From Azoarcus sp. Aa7 (lineage in GTDB: Bacteria > Pseudomonadota > Gammaproteobacteria > Burkholderiales > Rhodocyclaceae): a stretch of DNA of 64,000 nt. Where the stretch lies: the NCBI RefSeq assembly GCF_014822185.1, contig NZ_QVLR01000103.1:1-64000 (forward strand), read 5' to 3'. Shown here piece after piece: positions 1 to 9,916 of the stretch (positions are counted from its first letter, which is position 1; every line of letters begins with the position of its first letter). The translations under genes and the position numbers were made by a program. The notes under the pieces were generated by a model. It did not search any database. It was not told the origin of the DNA and was given only the letters and a program-made list of their open reading frames with translations.

Positions 1-1
1 C

Positions 2-94
2 TACCTGCGCATGTCCAAGCTCGTGCATCTACCGAACAACCCCTTGGCGCCGGCCATCGCCCGCGACTACGGGCGCCACCGTCATGTTTGTTGA
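2..94 (+). CDS. C-terminal fragment of an unidentified protein
   Basis: The first 93 bases read as about 30 open codons ending in TGA at 92-94; the start lies outside the window. The peptide ends in an Arg/His-rich stretch (RDYGRHRH) and matches no family I recognise. It converges on the broken hsdM gene that starts on the other strand 94 bases further on. It could equally be chance open frame at a window edge, so confidence is low. Confidence 0.2.
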   Translation, partial: YLRMSKLVHLPNNPLAPAIARDYGRHRHVC

Positions 95-187
95 GAAGTC
101 AATTTCCACGGGAAACGGCATAGAGCCGCATTTTTCCAAGCGAGTGCCGGGCAATCTCGCCAATCCTCTTGCGAGGCCAAACCGTAC

Positions 188-1642
188 TCATAGCAGCGCC
201 CTGATCGTCGCCAACACCTCCGCGCACTCCGCGTCTCCGCGTGAAATCTCATCCAGGATTTCCTGCGGGCTACGATGGGCAACCACCTCCCCACCATCAG
301 GATTCTTCACCGACAGGTCATAGCTCGCCGTATCGATCTGCGCAGCCTCCACGCTCCAGCTCTTCGGCGAATCCGCAAAGGTCTTCTGCAGTTCGACGAA
401 CTCGGCCAGATCCGCGTCGTTGAGCGGATTGGTCTTGCCCATGTTGCGGCCCGGGTCGAGCTGGTAGTACCAGGTCTTGCGCGTGGGCGCGCCTTTCTCG
501 AAGAACAGCACCACGGTCTTCACGCCCGCACCCTGGAAGGTGCCGCCGGGGCAGTCGAGGATGGTGTGCAGGTTGCAGCTTTCCAGCAGCAGCTTGCGCA
601 GGGACACCGAGGCGTTGTCGGAATTCGACAGGAAGGTGTTCTTGATGACGATGCCGGCGCGGCCGCCGGCCTTGAGCATCTTGATGAAGTGCTGCAGGAA
701 CAGGAAGGCGGTTTCGCCGGTGCGGATGGGGAAGTTCTGCTGGACCTCGGCGCGCTCCTTGCCGCCAAAGGGCGGATTGGCGAGGACCACGTCCATGCGG
801 TCCTTGTCCTGGATGTCGGCGAGGTTTTCGGCGAGCGTGTTGGTGTGGATGATGTTGGGCGTCTCGATGCCGTGCAGGATCAGGTTCATGATCGCGATCA
901 CGTAGGCGAGGCTTTTCTTCTCCTTGCCGTAGAACGTGCGCTCCTGCAGGGTCTTGAGGTCGGCGGTGCCGAGCTTCTTGCTTGCGGCGAGGTAATCGTA
1001 GGCTTCGCACAGGAAGCCGGCCGAGCCGCAGGCGCCGTCGTAGATGCGTTCACCGATCTTAGGCTGCACCACCCGCACCATGGCGCGGATCAGCGGGCGC
1101 GGGGTGTAGTACTCGCCGCCGTTGCGCCCGGCGTTGCCCATGCGCTTGATCTTCTCTTCGTACAGCATCGACAGCTCGTGCTTCTCGCTCTGCGAGCGGA
1201 AGCGCAGCTCGTCGATGTGGTCGATGATGTCGCGCAGGGTGTAGCCGCTGCGGATCTTGTTTTTGATCTCGCCGAAGATCTCGCCGATCTTGTATTCGAT
1301 GGTGTTGGGGCCGCTGGCGCGCTGCTTGAAGCCGTGCAGATAGGGGAAGAGCTTGCGATCGACGAAGTCGACGAGGTCGTCGCCGGTGAGCGCCTGGTTG
1401 TGGTCGAGCTTGCCGTGTTCGTCCTAGGGCGCGGCCCAGGCTTCCCAGCGGTAGGGGGTGTCGAGGATGTAGCGGTAGGCCTTGCCCTCGAGCATGGCTT
1501 CCGCGGCCTTGTCCTGCTCCAGCCCGTCGAGATACTTGAGGAACAGCAGCCAGGAGGTCTGCTCGGTGTAGTCGAGTTCGGTGGTGCAACCGCTCTCTTT
1601 CCAGAGGGCGTCGTCGATGTTCTTGAAAGCTTGTTCAAACAT
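188..1642 (-). pseudogene. hsdM: Type I restriction-modification DNA methyltransferase subunit M, broken by an in-frame amber codon
   Basis: The product would be the N6-adenine methyltransferase subunit of a type I restriction system. The N-terminal part starts MFEQAFKNIDD at 1642 and runs to a TAG at 1424-1426. Reading continues in the same frame with typical HsdM sequence (DEHGKLDHNQALTGDD, then the GNAGRNGGEYYTPRPL and ANPPFGG motifs; NPPF is the catalytic motif IV) to a normal C-terminus at 188. Total length, about 484 residues, matches intact HsdM, so a single base change explains the break. No hsdS or hsdR is visible beside it. An internal ATG at 1168 could restart translation, but it would lack the N-terminal helical domain. 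A sequencing error or amber suppression is the alternative. Confidence 0.85.
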
Positions 1643-2125
1643 GGGTGCTTCGCAATTCCGAGCGGGTCGGCCGTGAGTCGGCCGGAAATGAGCCAAGGGC
1701 GCTAATTTACCCGGTATTGCAAAGCTTCAGGCGCCGAGACGGCCGACACAGGGCAGGCCACGGGCGACCGGACGTTACGCCGGCTGCTATGTCCGCCCCA
1801 CTGTGTCGGGCGATATCTTCCGACCGTACGCTGGCGAGTGAGGCGCACCTTCACACCTGCCGCGCATTGAAGCGCTGACCGCGCAGGCGCCCGTGGCCCC
1901 GCCATTGTGCGCCTCCAACGACCCTTCGAGCGACCCAAGGAAGAACGGCAAGGGGTCACCGGGCCGTGCGGAACACCACCCTCCAAACGCAAGACCGCGA
2001 TCTCCCGGTCGTTTCCCCCGAGCACCATGGCCATGCCCGCAACCGCTTCCAGCCCGACGATCAGTCATGACCACCCCGGATATGCTCGGTCGAAGATGGC
2101 GCGGCACCGCCGACGCAGAAGAAGG
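1643..2125. other. Intergenic stretch without a convincing gene
   Basis: About 480 bases between the hsdM start and the terminator of the protease gene. Several overlapping open frames on both strands exist, as expected for G+C-rich DNA, but none has a good ribosome binding site or a recognisable domain. The base composition looks somewhat less G+C-rich than the catabolic region to the right. Confidence 0.5.
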
Positions 2126-2164
2126 AAGCCGATGTTGCGCCCTGACAGGGCGCAACATCGGCTT
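2126..2164 (-). terminator. Strong hairpin terminator of the protease gene
   Basis: A perfect 18-bp inverted repeat (2126-2143 against 2147-2164, loop GAC) lies 21 bases after the protease stop codon. On the minus strand it is followed by a pyrimidine-rich tract (CCTTCTTC) rather than a pure T run. Position and stem strength support an intrinsic terminator. Confidence 0.75.
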
Positions 2165-2184
2165 GGAAGAGCGGCTGAGCGGGA

Positions 2185-3657
2185 TTAAGGGCAGGTTACG
2201 ACTGTTCCCGCCAGGCCATCGGCGGGCGCCGTGGCCGGGAAGGTCAGCGCTTTCGCCTCACCGTAGACACAACTGGCCGAACTGCCGACCAGCTTCGCCC
2301 CGGCCATGCCGGGCAGGGAATTTCCAAACCTGTCCACGTAACCCCATGAATTGACGGAAATGATGGGGCCGCGGCCGAATGCGACGTCCATTGGCTGCAC
2401 CCACGGGCCACCCGACGCCCCGCCGGACAGACCGCACTGTGCCAGCCACCAATCGGCTGTGCCCTCGGTGGTCATGTCTTCGGCGCAGTACATGAAGTTC
2501 GGGTCGTACGCGTAGGAATAGCCGAGGGCATGGGTGTAGTCCGAACTGTCGGTCGTGTCGTGATTCACTGCGTCGAAACTTACCGGCAACGACCCGGCGG
2601 TTTCGTCCAGAACCGTCGAGGATACGGCGGTACCCGCGTGGGCTCCGGTATCGCTGACCACGTAGAAAGCGTAATCCCAGGCGATGTTGTCGGGGAAGGT
2701 GCGAGTGGCCCAGTTGACGTGCACGACGCCGAAGGTCGGCAGCCAGCAGCCCATCGGATCGTTGGTGCAGTTTAGGTCGGTCCTGTCGGTGCCGCCGTCG
2801 TCCTGGGCGGGAATGAACATCACGTTGCGGGCGAAGACCTTGTTGGCGTCGTCGTACACGCAATGGGCTGCCGTCATGATGAGCGACCGGCCGCTCGTCC
2901 CGTCCGTGGCGACGGTGCCGGAACAGACGAAGCCAGCCCACCCCGCGTTGTATGGCATTTCGAAATACACGCGTCCGGCCGCCTTTTGTACGTCGCCTCC
3001 GCTCCAGCGGGCGTTGGCGATGACGTCTCCGCTGCCGCCGCTACCCGTGGTGCTGACCTTGAAGGCTTGGCTCGGCGTCGTTTGGGTGTTGCCCGCCTTG
3101 TCCTTGGCCACGACGTGCCAGGTCCAGTTACCGTCGGTGAAACCTTGCAGTCCCACGCTCCAGGTATTGACGCCGGTGTTGTTGGCGAGAAAGGATTGCG
3201 TCCGGGATCCGTCCTTCGCAATCTTGAAGGCGACCGACCTGATGCCGCTCGCGTCGGTGACAGTGGCGGCAAAGGTGTACGAAGCGCCGATCGTCACTCC
3301 CGCGCCCGGATCCATGCCGGTAACAGCGGGAGGCGTTGCGTCGCCGCTGCCTCCGCCGCCTCCGCTCGGCTTGGCCGTGGGCGAAGGGGTCGATGTTTGC
3401 GCGGTGCCGTCGAATGCGACCTTATGGCCATAGGGCACGAGGACGCCGTCCCGGACTTTCAGGTAGCCCAACCCGCGGGGGTCGATGACAAGATCGCGGG
3501 GAATCGCGGCGGCTCGCCGCTCGCTAGTCCAGTGTTCGGCGATCCGGGCCTTGTCGGCATCCGGGCCCTTGGCAACCTGCGCCCCCGCGTTGACCGCGGA
3601 AAGCGACAGGCAAATCGCCAGCCAGAAACCGTACCGAATGTTTGAAGTTTTGAGCAT
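2185..3657 (-). CDS. Secreted trypsin-like serine protease
   Basis: Predicted exported S1-fold protease of 490 residues. A signal peptide (hydrophobic stretch FWLAICLSLSAV, cleavage likely after AGA) is followed by a Pro/Ser/Gly-rich linker, then an Ig-like segment (about 100-205) beginning ATPPAVTGMDPGAGV. The protease domain follows with the triad visible as His265 (MTAAHC), Asp328 (WDYAF) and Ser415 (GGASGGPW). Several cysteines suggest disulfides, as expected outside the cytoplasm. ATG at 3657 was chosen because AGGTG sits six bases upstream; an in-frame GTG at 3666 overlaps that site. The gene stands alone between a terminator and a 300-base gap, and its composition is less G+C-rich than the catabolic genes, so it may be unrelated to them. 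The substrate is unknown. Confidence 0.85.
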   Translation of the reverse strand: MLKTSNIRYGFWLAICLSLSAVNAGAQVAKGPDADKARIAEHWTSERRAAAIPRDLVIDPRGLGYLKVRDGVLVPYGHKVAFDGTAQTSTPSPTAKPSGGGGGSGDATPPAVTGMDPGAGVTIGASYTFAATVTDASGIRSVAFKIAKDGSRTQSFLANNTGVNTWSVGLQGFTDGNWTWHVVAKDKAGNTQTTPSQAFKVSTTGSGGSGDVIANARWSGGDVQKAAGRVYFEMPYNAGWAGFVCSGTVATDGTSGRSLIMTAAHCVYDDANKVFARNVMFIPAQDDGGTDRTDLNCTNDPMGCWLPTFGVVHVNWATRTFPDNIAWDYAFYVVSDTGAHAGTAVSSTVLDETAGSLPVSFDAVNHDTTDSSDYTHALGYSYAYDPNFMYCAEDMTTEGTADWWLAQCGLSGGASGGPWVQPMDVAFGRGPIISVNSWGYVDRFGNSLPGMAGAKLVGSSASCVYGEAKALTFPATAPADGLAGTVVTCP

Positions 3658-3963
3658 AGGATTCACCTATCGCGAGCGAGGATTAACCGTGCCATCCGGA
3701 CGTGCGTCAACGGATCATGCTAGCGACTCGCCTTGTATTGCAGCGTGATGCATTGCACGCCGAGTCCAAGCATGAACCTTATAGATTCTGACAATCTGTA
3801 ATTACAGGAAAGCACAGATCACGGCCCCGGGAAAGGAAAACCACGGCCGTTCGGTCAGGATCGGCCGTATCGATACCGAGCCTCTGCACGAAAGACCGCG
3901 CCACAGCCGAAAAGCGCCTCTTCCCGAAAGAATCCGCCGCCGATGGCGGAGCGCCAGCGGGCC
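3658..3963. other. Intergenic stretch; weak hairpin near the operon end
   Basis: About 300 bases separate the protease start from the end of the histidine phosphatase gene. A short inverted repeat (3933-3938 against 3945-3950, TCCGCC/GGCGGA), followed on the minus strand by TTCTTT, could terminate the leftward operon. The rest should contain the protease promoter, but I see no clear -10/-35 pair. Confidence 0.35.
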
Positions 3964-4668
3964 TCAGCCCGCCTTGAACTGCGCCGAGATGCGTTCCATC
4001 ACGGTGTGATGGTTGGCGTGTGCGGCGAGGTTGTAGGCCGTCAGGTTTGCAGCGCGGATGAACGCACGTTCGACCTGTCCGGCGGAGACATCGATGTCGA
4101 TGATGTTGATGCAGGCGGGCTCCTGCTCGAAGGCCTTCAGGCCGTGCAGCGAGGCCCCGACGACATGGCTCAGGATGACGCGATTGACCGCGTCGTGGGC
4201 GACCACCAGCAGATTGGCCCAGCCGTCCGACAAGACGAGTTCGAGCCAGACTTCGAGCACGCGCCGCTGGAAGTCCGCCCAGGATTCGCCCCCCATGAAG
4301 CTTGCGCCCGGCTCGGGAGCCCGGTCGTAGGCGCGGGTGATGATGTGATCGCGCCGCTCCGGTGGCACCTCCGCGAGGCGCCCGGCGCGGATTTCCTTCA
4401 GGCGCGGCTCCTCGCGCACCGGCAGGGTCCGCCCGTCCAGCACCAGGCTCGCCGTGTGCGCGGTACGCGCCATGCCGGAAATCAACGCATCGTCGAAAGG
4501 AACCTCCCGCAGCATCGCACCTGCCGCGCGCGCCTGCTCGCACCCGCGCTCGGTGAGGGTCACGTGGCGCGGGTCGATGGGGCGTCCGGCGGCATCGAAG
4601 TACTGCACCTCGCCGTGGCGCATCAGATAGACGCGTCGGCGACGATCCGTGCCGGCCAGGCGACTCAT
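3964..4668 (-). CDS. Histidine phosphatase (phosphoglycerate mutase) family protein
   Basis: A 234-residue member of the histidine phosphatase superfamily. The phospho-accepting motif LMRHGE is at residues 15-20 with His18 as nucleophile, and a second conserved His lies in LVVAHDAVNR. These enzymes remove or move phosphate on small molecules or proteins; the substrate cannot be told from sequence. The start overlaps the stop of the upstream DUF6285-like gene as TGATG, so the two are translationally coupled. It is the last gene of the thiolase-to-phosphatase operon. Next to a kinase likely to phosphorylate a hydroxyacyl-CoA, a role in undoing or proofreading that phosphorylation is conceivable, but this is inference from position only. 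Confidence 0.8.
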   Translation of the reverse strand: MSRLAGTDRRRRVYLMRHGEVQYFDAAGRPIDPRHVTLTERGCEQARAAGAMLREVPFDDALISGMARTAHTASLVLDGRTLPVREEPRLKEIRAGRLAEVPPERRDHIITRAYDRAPEPGASFMGGESWADFQRRVLEVWLELVLSDGWANLLVVAHDAVNRVILSHVVGASLHGLKAFEQEPACINIIDIDVSAGQVERAFIRAANLTAYNLAAHANHHTVMERISAQFKAG

Positions 4669-5069
4669 CAGCCCTGCTCCCCGAGGTACTTCGGGTTGCT
4701 TTCCATGACCTTCGCGCGGATGGTTTCCAGCAGATGCTGCCGCGCCGCATCGCGCCAGACGCCGGCGTCGCCCCGCCCGGCACGAATCGCGTGTGCGAAC
4801 TCGCGGTCGAGCCCGGTGAGCTGCCGCCGCAGTTCGGCCCCGCCGGCCGGTTCGTCGCGCCCGGCGTGTCCCAGCAGGCTCGCCAGCGACCGGAGTTCCC
4901 TGCGCTCGCCGTCCTCGCCGTTCTTCAGCTGGCGCATCGCGATGATCATGGCGTTGGCGATCATCAGCGCGGCGTGCTTCCGCTCGGGCGGCAGCGCGGG
5001 CAGGATCTCTTCCCGCAACACGTTCCGCGCGGTTTCGAGCAATTGTTCGCCGATCGGTTCGTCGCGCAT
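4668..5069 (-). CDS. Small DUF6285-like protein, possible LvaB-like partner of the kinase
   Basis: A 133-residue, largely helical protein without signal peptide or membrane segment. It begins MRDEPIGEQLLETARNVL and has a helix containing ANAMIIAMRQL, the pattern I associate with DUF6285. Both ends are coupled by TGATG overlaps, to the kinase upstream and the phosphatase downstream. In Pseudomonas putida levulinate catabolism a small protein, LvaB, accompanies the acyl-CoA kinase LvaA; gene size, position and neighbours suggest an equivalent here. The protein at 51975-52418 has a similar helix pattern and also sits directly upstream of, or beside, a kinase gene. Function is inferred from context. 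Confidence 0.6.
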   Translation of the reverse strand: MRDEPIGEQLLETARNVLREEILPALPPERKHAALMIANAMIIAMRQLKNGEDGERRELRSLASLLGHAGRDEPAGGAELRRQLTGLDREFAHAIRAGRGDAGVWRDAARQHLLETIRAKVMESNPKYLGEQG

Positions 5070-6079
5070 CAGCGGGCCTCCGTCATGGTCAGGATTTCGT
5101 ATTCGAGTTCCGGCACGATGTGACCGGTCAGCGCGAGCATCAGCGAGGTCTCCTCGCCGGAGAGGTGACGCTCGGCCTGCTGCACGGCGATCACGGCCCA
5201 GTTCAGGTGCGCCATCACTTCCCAGTAGTGGATGTCCTCGTCTTCGAGGCGGCGCCCGGTGACGGATGCATAGCCGCGGTAGAAGTCCTCGCGCGCGCCG
5301 ACCCCGCCCGCCTCGCCCTTGCCGCCGAAACGCCAGCACTTGGCGCAGAACCAGCCGACGTCCTCGAGCGGGTCGCCCCAGCCGGAGAATTCCCAGTCGA
5401 GGATCGCGGTGAGTCCGCTCTCGTCCACCATGTAGTTGCCGGTGCGGAAATCGCGATGGCACAGGACGAGCTCGCCGCGCTCAGGCGCATTGATTTCGAG
5501 CCAGCGGAGGCCCCACTCCAGCGCGGGGTGCGCAGTGCGATGGCCGTCGAGGAAGCGGCGCATCCGTGCGACGTGCTGCAGCGCGGGCGACGAGCCCGGG
5601 GACGCCAGGAACGCGAGATCGTCGCGCGGCGGACGGATCGAATGGATGCGCCCGAGTTCGGCGCCGAGGCGTTCGAGCAGCACGCGGCGGTCGCCGCCGA
5701 GCTTCGCGTCGCGGACGACGACGTGGGAGGCCGCGACGCCGCCGACGAAGCGCATCACGAAGAACTGCTTGCCGATGAGGCTCGCGTCGCGGCACAGCCA
5801 CAGCGGCTCCGGCACCGTCACGCCAGCGGCGTGGGCCGCCTTGAGGAGAGCGAACTCCTCGGCACGGCAGTGGCTGCCCGACACCCCGGACGGCGCGTCG
5901 GTGCGCACGACCAGCTTCAGTTCGGGCGCGAAGGCGCCGCCGGCCACCTCGGCGTGGATGAACCAGTTTTCCTGGATCGAGCCCCCCGAGAGGAGCTTCG
6001 CCTCCCTGATCGATACGCGGTCGGCACCGGCCTCCCGTCGAATGAATGCTTCCAGCGCGCTGCGCATCTGTTCGTTCAT
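5069..6079 (-). CDS. Aminoglycoside-phosphotransferase-like kinase, probable hydroxyacyl-CoA kinase (LvaA-like)
   Basis: A 336-residue protein of the APH/choline-kinase-like fold. Visible kinase motifs are LVLCHRDFRTGNYM (catalytic loop, HRD with the Asn ligand) and ILDWEFSGWGDP (metal-binding Asp). The same fold is found as the N-terminal half of human ACAD10/ACAD11 and as LvaA, which phosphorylates 4-hydroxyacyl-CoA so that the phosphate can be eliminated. Here it lies between a DUF6285-like gene and an ACAD10/11-type dehydrogenase, which supports acyl-CoA kinase rather than antibiotic resistance. The ATG at 6079 was preferred over an in-frame GTG at 6088. The real substrate is unknown. Confidence 0.75.
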   Translation of the reverse strand: MNEQMRSALEAFIRREAGADRVSIREAKLLSGGSIQENWFIHAEVAGGAFAPELKLVVRTDAPSGVSGSHCRAEEFALLKAAHAAGVTVPEPLWLCRDASLIGKQFFVMRFVGGVAASHVVVRDAKLGGDRRVLLERLGAELGRIHSIRPPRDDLAFLASPGSSPALQHVARMRRFLDGHRTAHPALEWGLRWLEINAPERGELVLCHRDFRTGNYMVDESGLTAILDWEFSGWGDPLEDVGWFCAKCWRFGGKGEAGGVGAREDFYRGYASVTGRRLEDEDIHYWEVMAHLNWAVIAVQQAERHLSGEETSLMLALTGHIVPELEYEILTMTEAR

Positions 6080-6125
6080 GTTGTGCACACTCGTCCGTGG
6101 TTCGGAAATGCGTTCGCCCGGCGCA

Positions 6126-7298
<1,173 letters not shown>

Positions 7299-7332
7299 GC
7301 TTGGCTGACTCCCGCGAGATGGTTCGCCGATC

Positions 7333-8184
7333 TCAGGCGTAGTTGAAGAAGCCGCGGCCGCTCTTGCGCCCGAGGAAGCCGGCATCGACCATTTCCTTGA
7401 GGAGCGGCGCAGGCCGGTACTTGGGATCGTTGAAGCCGGCGTGGAACATCTGCATCACCGACAGCATCGTGTCGAGGCCGATGAGGTCGGCCAGCGCGAG
7501 CGGGCCGATCGGCTGGTTGCAGCCGAGCTTCATGCCGGCGTCGATCTCCTCGGCCGACGCCAGCCCCTCCTGCAGCGCGAAGACCGCCTCGTTGATCATC
7601 GGGCAGAGGATGCGATTGACCGCGAAGCCCGGGCTGTTCTTCGCGACGATGGCGGTCTTGCCGATCGCGGCGACGAAGCCCCGCGCGGCTTCCACGGTCG
7701 CGGGCGAGGTGCACAGCCCGGGAACCAGCTCGACCAGCGCCATCAGCGGCACCGGGTTGAAGAAGTGCATGCCGACGAAGCGCTCGGGGCGTTTCGTCGC
7801 AGCCGCAAGGCGCGTCACCGACATCGACGAGGTGTTGGTCGCGACCAGGGCCTCGGGGCCGACGACCGCGTCGACCTGCGCCAGGATCTTCAGCTTCAAC
7901 GCCTCGTTCTCGGTCGCCGCCTCGATCACCAGGTCGACACGCGCGAGGTCCGCGTAATCGGTCGTGCCGCGGATGCGGTCGAGGTATTCATCCTTCTGCG
8001 CGGCCGTCAGCTGCCCTTTCTTGATCAGGCGGTCGAGGCTGCCGGAGATCGTCGCGATCCCCTTGCCCACCGCATCGGCCGAAATGTCGACCATGACGAC
8101 GGACAGGCCCGCCGCCGCGCACACCTGGGCAATGCCGTTGCCCATCGTTCCCGCCCCGAGGACGCCTACCGTGCTGATACCCAT
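7333..8184 (-). CDS. 3-hydroxyacyl-CoA dehydrogenase
   Basis: A 283-residue NAD-dependent dehydrogenase of the Hbd/PaaH type. The N-terminal Rossmann motif is VGVLGAGTMGNGIAQV (residues 5-20); the catalytic His lies in GMHFFNPVPLM, and the C-terminal helical domain contains GPLALADLIGLDT. The length is that of the stand-alone enzymes. It would oxidise an L-3-hydroxyacyl-CoA to the 3-oxo form, feeding the thiolase encoded just upstream. It is the second gene of the leftward operon that begins at 9421. Confidence 0.92.
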   Translation of the reverse strand: MGISTVGVLGAGTMGNGIAQVCAAAGLSVVMVDISADAVGKGIATISGSLDRLIKKGQLTAAQKDEYLDRIRGTTDYADLARVDLVIEAATENEALKLKILAQVDAVVGPEALVATNTSSMSVTRLAAATKRPERFVGMHFFNPVPLMALVELVPGLCTSPATVEAARGFVAAIGKTAIVAKNSPGFAVNRILCPMINEAVFALQEGLASAEEIDAGMKLGCNQPIGPLALADLIGLDTMLSVMQMFHAGFNDPKYRPAPLLKEMVDAGFLGRKSGRGFFNYA

Positions 8185-8233
8185 GCTTCGCTCCCGCTAT
8201 GAATGCTGAAATTGTCCCGGACGTGCGCGCGTC

Positions 8234-9421
8234 TTACAGGCGCTCGAAGATCGCCGCGATGCCCTGTCCGCCGCCGATGCACATCGTCACCAGCGCGTAG
8301 CGCCCGCCGGTGCGGTGCAGCTCGTAGATCGCCTTGGTCGTGATGATTGCGCCGGTCGCGCCGACCGGATGGCCGAGCGAGATGCCCGAACCGTTCGGAT
8401 TGACCTTGCGCGGATCCAGCCCCAACTCGCGCGTCACGGCGCAGGCCTGGGCCGCGAAGGCCTCGTTCGACTCGATGACGTCGAGGTCCTCGACCTTGAG
8501 GCCGGTGCGCTCGAGCACCAGGCGCGTCGCCGGCACCGGACCGATGCCCATGTACAGCGGTTCGACCCCGGCGTGGGCGTAACCCACCAGGCGCGCGAGC
8601 GGCTTGAGGCCGAGCGCCGCCGCACGACCGGCGTCCGCGAGCACCACCGCGGCCGCGCCGTCGTTGAGGCCGGAGGCGTTGCCGGCCGTGACCGTGCCGC
8701 CGTCCTTGCGGAAGGCCGGCTTCATCGCTGCGAGCGCATCGAGCGTGACGCCGGAACGCACGTGCTCGTCGGTATCGAAGCGGGCGATGCCGCCCTTCGT
8801 CCTCACTTCGACGGGGACGATCTGGTCCCTGAAATAGCCCTCGACGATGGCGACCGCGGCCCGGCGCTGGCTCTCCAGCGCGAGCGCGTCCTGCATCTCG
8901 CGCGTGATGCCGTAGCGATCGGCGACGTTCTCCGCGGTGATGCCCATATGCACCGACTTCCACGGGTCGTGGAGGATGCCGTTCATGTAATCGACGAGAC
9001 GCGCATCGAGCATGCGCGCGCCCCAACGCAGATTGGGCACGGTGTAGGGACCGCGCGACATCGATTCCGCGCCGGCGCCGATCGCGAGGTCGCAGTCGCC
9101 GAGGCGGATCGCTTGCGCCGCCGAGACGATGGCCTGCAGGCCGGAGCCGCACAGGCGATTGACGTTGAACGCCGGGACGGTTTCGGGGATGCCCGAATCG
9201 ATCGCGGCGACGCGGCTCAGATAGGCGTCGCGCGGCTCGGTGGGAATGACATTGCCCATCACGACGTGCCCGATTGCATCCGGCGCTGCGCCGGAACGCT
9301 GCAGCGCGGCCTTGACCGCGATCGTGGCCAATTCGGTGAGCGGGATGTCCTTCAGAGCCCCGCCATACGTTCCGATGGGAGTCCGTGCAGCTCCCAGCAC
9401 GACAACTTCACGCTGCGACAT
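8234..9421 (-). CDS. Acetyl-CoA acetyltransferase (3-oxoacyl-CoA thiolase)
   Basis: A 395-residue thiolase with all catalytic motifs: nucleophilic Cys in [10 protein letters not shown], His in [12 protein letters not shown] and the second Cys in CIGGGQG near the C-terminus. It would cleave a 3-oxoacyl-CoA with CoA, or run the reverse condensation. It is the first gene of the leftward operon; its promoter region carries a perfect 20-bp palindrome about 70 bases upstream of the start. ATG 9421 was preferred over an in-frame TTG at 9430, because AGAGG is placed too close to the TTG. Confidence 0.93.
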   Translation of the reverse strand: MSQREVVVLGAARTPIGTYGGALKDIPLTELATIAVKAALQRSGAAPDAIGHVVMGNVIPTEPRDAYLSRVAAIDSGIPETVPAFNVNRLCGSGLQAIVSAAQAIRLGDCDLAIGAGAESMSRGPYTVPNLRWGARMLDARLVDYMNGILHDPWKSVHMGITAENVADRYGITREMQDALALESQRRAAVAIVEGYFRDQIVPVEVRTKGGIARFDTDEHVRSGVTLDALAAMKPAFRKDGGTVTAGNASGLNDGAAAVVLADAGRAAALGLKPLARLVGYAHAGVEPLYMGIGPVPATRLVLERTGLKVEDLDVIESNEAFAAQACAVTRELGLDPRKVNPNGSGISLGHPVGATGAIITTKAIYELHRTGGRYALVTMCIGGGQGIAAIFERL

Positions 9422-9492
9422 CGCTTTCAACGCCTCTTAAAGGTTATCCGTGGATTCCATATGCCATTCCCGCGCTCGTTCGGCCGCACTCA

Positions 9493-9543
9493 GCCCGACC
9501 GATCGGTCGGGCGAATATTAAAACAACAACGCGCGGACAACAA
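9493..9543 (-). promoter_or_regulatory. Promoter of the thiolase operon with a 20-bp palindromic operator
   Basis: The perfect palindrome GCCCGACCGATCGGTCGGGC fills 9493-9512. On the minus strand a candidate promoter lies directly upstream: TTGTTG (9538-9543), 17 bases, TAATAT (9515-9520). The operator would therefore cover the transcription start. The sequence type is typical of TetR-family operators. A shorter copy (CCGACCGGTCGG, 9797-9808) lies on the divergent promoter. The regulator gene is not in this window. Confidence 0.65.
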
Positions 9544-9637
9544 GCCGTTTGTCGAAATCCCGATCGACCGGATTACCGTCCTCCCGCGCGGGCGAACCGC
9601 CGACCCGCCGGCATTGATCCGATCGGATCGAGCCTCC

Positions 9638-9679
9638 AAAAAAAGAAAGCCGTCCGGAGGACTAAGGTCACCGGACGGC
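9638..9679 (-). terminator. Intrinsic terminator on the minus strand inside the divergent intergenic region
   Basis: A 9-bp perfect stem (9649-9657 against 9671-9679, GCCGTCCGG/CCGGACGGC) is followed on the minus strand by TTTCTTTTTTT. This is a textbook terminator, yet no minus-strand protein gene lies upstream of it: the gene to the right (9917) is on the plus strand. It therefore ends some other transcript, most simply a small RNA. Confidence 0.7.
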
Positions 9680-9726
9680 AAAGCTTCGACGCGAGTTGCT
9701 GGAGAGAGGAGACGCAATCGTCGAAG
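9638..9726 (-). ncRNA. Candidate small RNA with C-rich loop
   Basis: Reading the minus strand, an 8-bp stem (CTTCGACG at 9719-9726 with CGTCGAAG at 9684-9691) encloses a 27-base loop that contains CTCCTCTCTCC, complementary to Shine-Dalgarno sequences. The intrinsic terminator at 9638-9679 follows at once. Structured RNA with a C-rich loop and a terminator is the usual layout of a regulatory small RNA. The 5' end is unknown and could reach toward 9790, where the palindrome of the divergent promoter lies. Alternatively the stretch is a relic leader with SD-like repeats on the plus strand. Confidence 0.35.
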
Positions 9727-9789
9727 TGAGACACCACCAAAAAGAGCAGAGGAGCATTCGCGCACCACAGGCAACCGGCCCGGCCTTGC

Positions 9790-9818
9790 TTGACACCCGA
9801 CCGGTCGGTCGATACGCT
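9790..9818 (+). promoter_or_regulatory. Promoter of the rightward operon with palindromic operator between -35 and -10
   Basis: TTGACA (9790-9795), a 17-base spacer and TACGCT (9813-9818) form a candidate sigma-70 promoter. The 12-bp palindrome CCGACCGGTCGG (9797-9808) occupies the spacer, an arrangement that lets a bound repressor block RNA polymerase directly. It matches the core of the 20-bp palindrome at 9493-9512, so both divergent operons are likely under one regulator. Confidence 0.65.
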
Positions 9819-9916
9819 TGAGTCGAATGTTAAGTGAGTCGATCCCGGATGACAAGCCCCCATCGACACAAGTTGATGGCGATGCGGCGGGGCCATCCGG
9901 TTCCCAGGAGAACCCG

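Noticed and set aside
1787-2158. A 123-codon minus-strand open frame in the hsdM-protease gap
   Set aside because: It overlaps the protease terminator hairpin, lacks a ribosome binding site and matches nothing recognisable.
4668-6079. Antibiotic resistance function for the APH-like kinase
   Set aside because: Coupling to DUF6285-like and acyl-CoA dehydrogenase genes fits acyl-CoA metabolism; no resistance-gene context is present.
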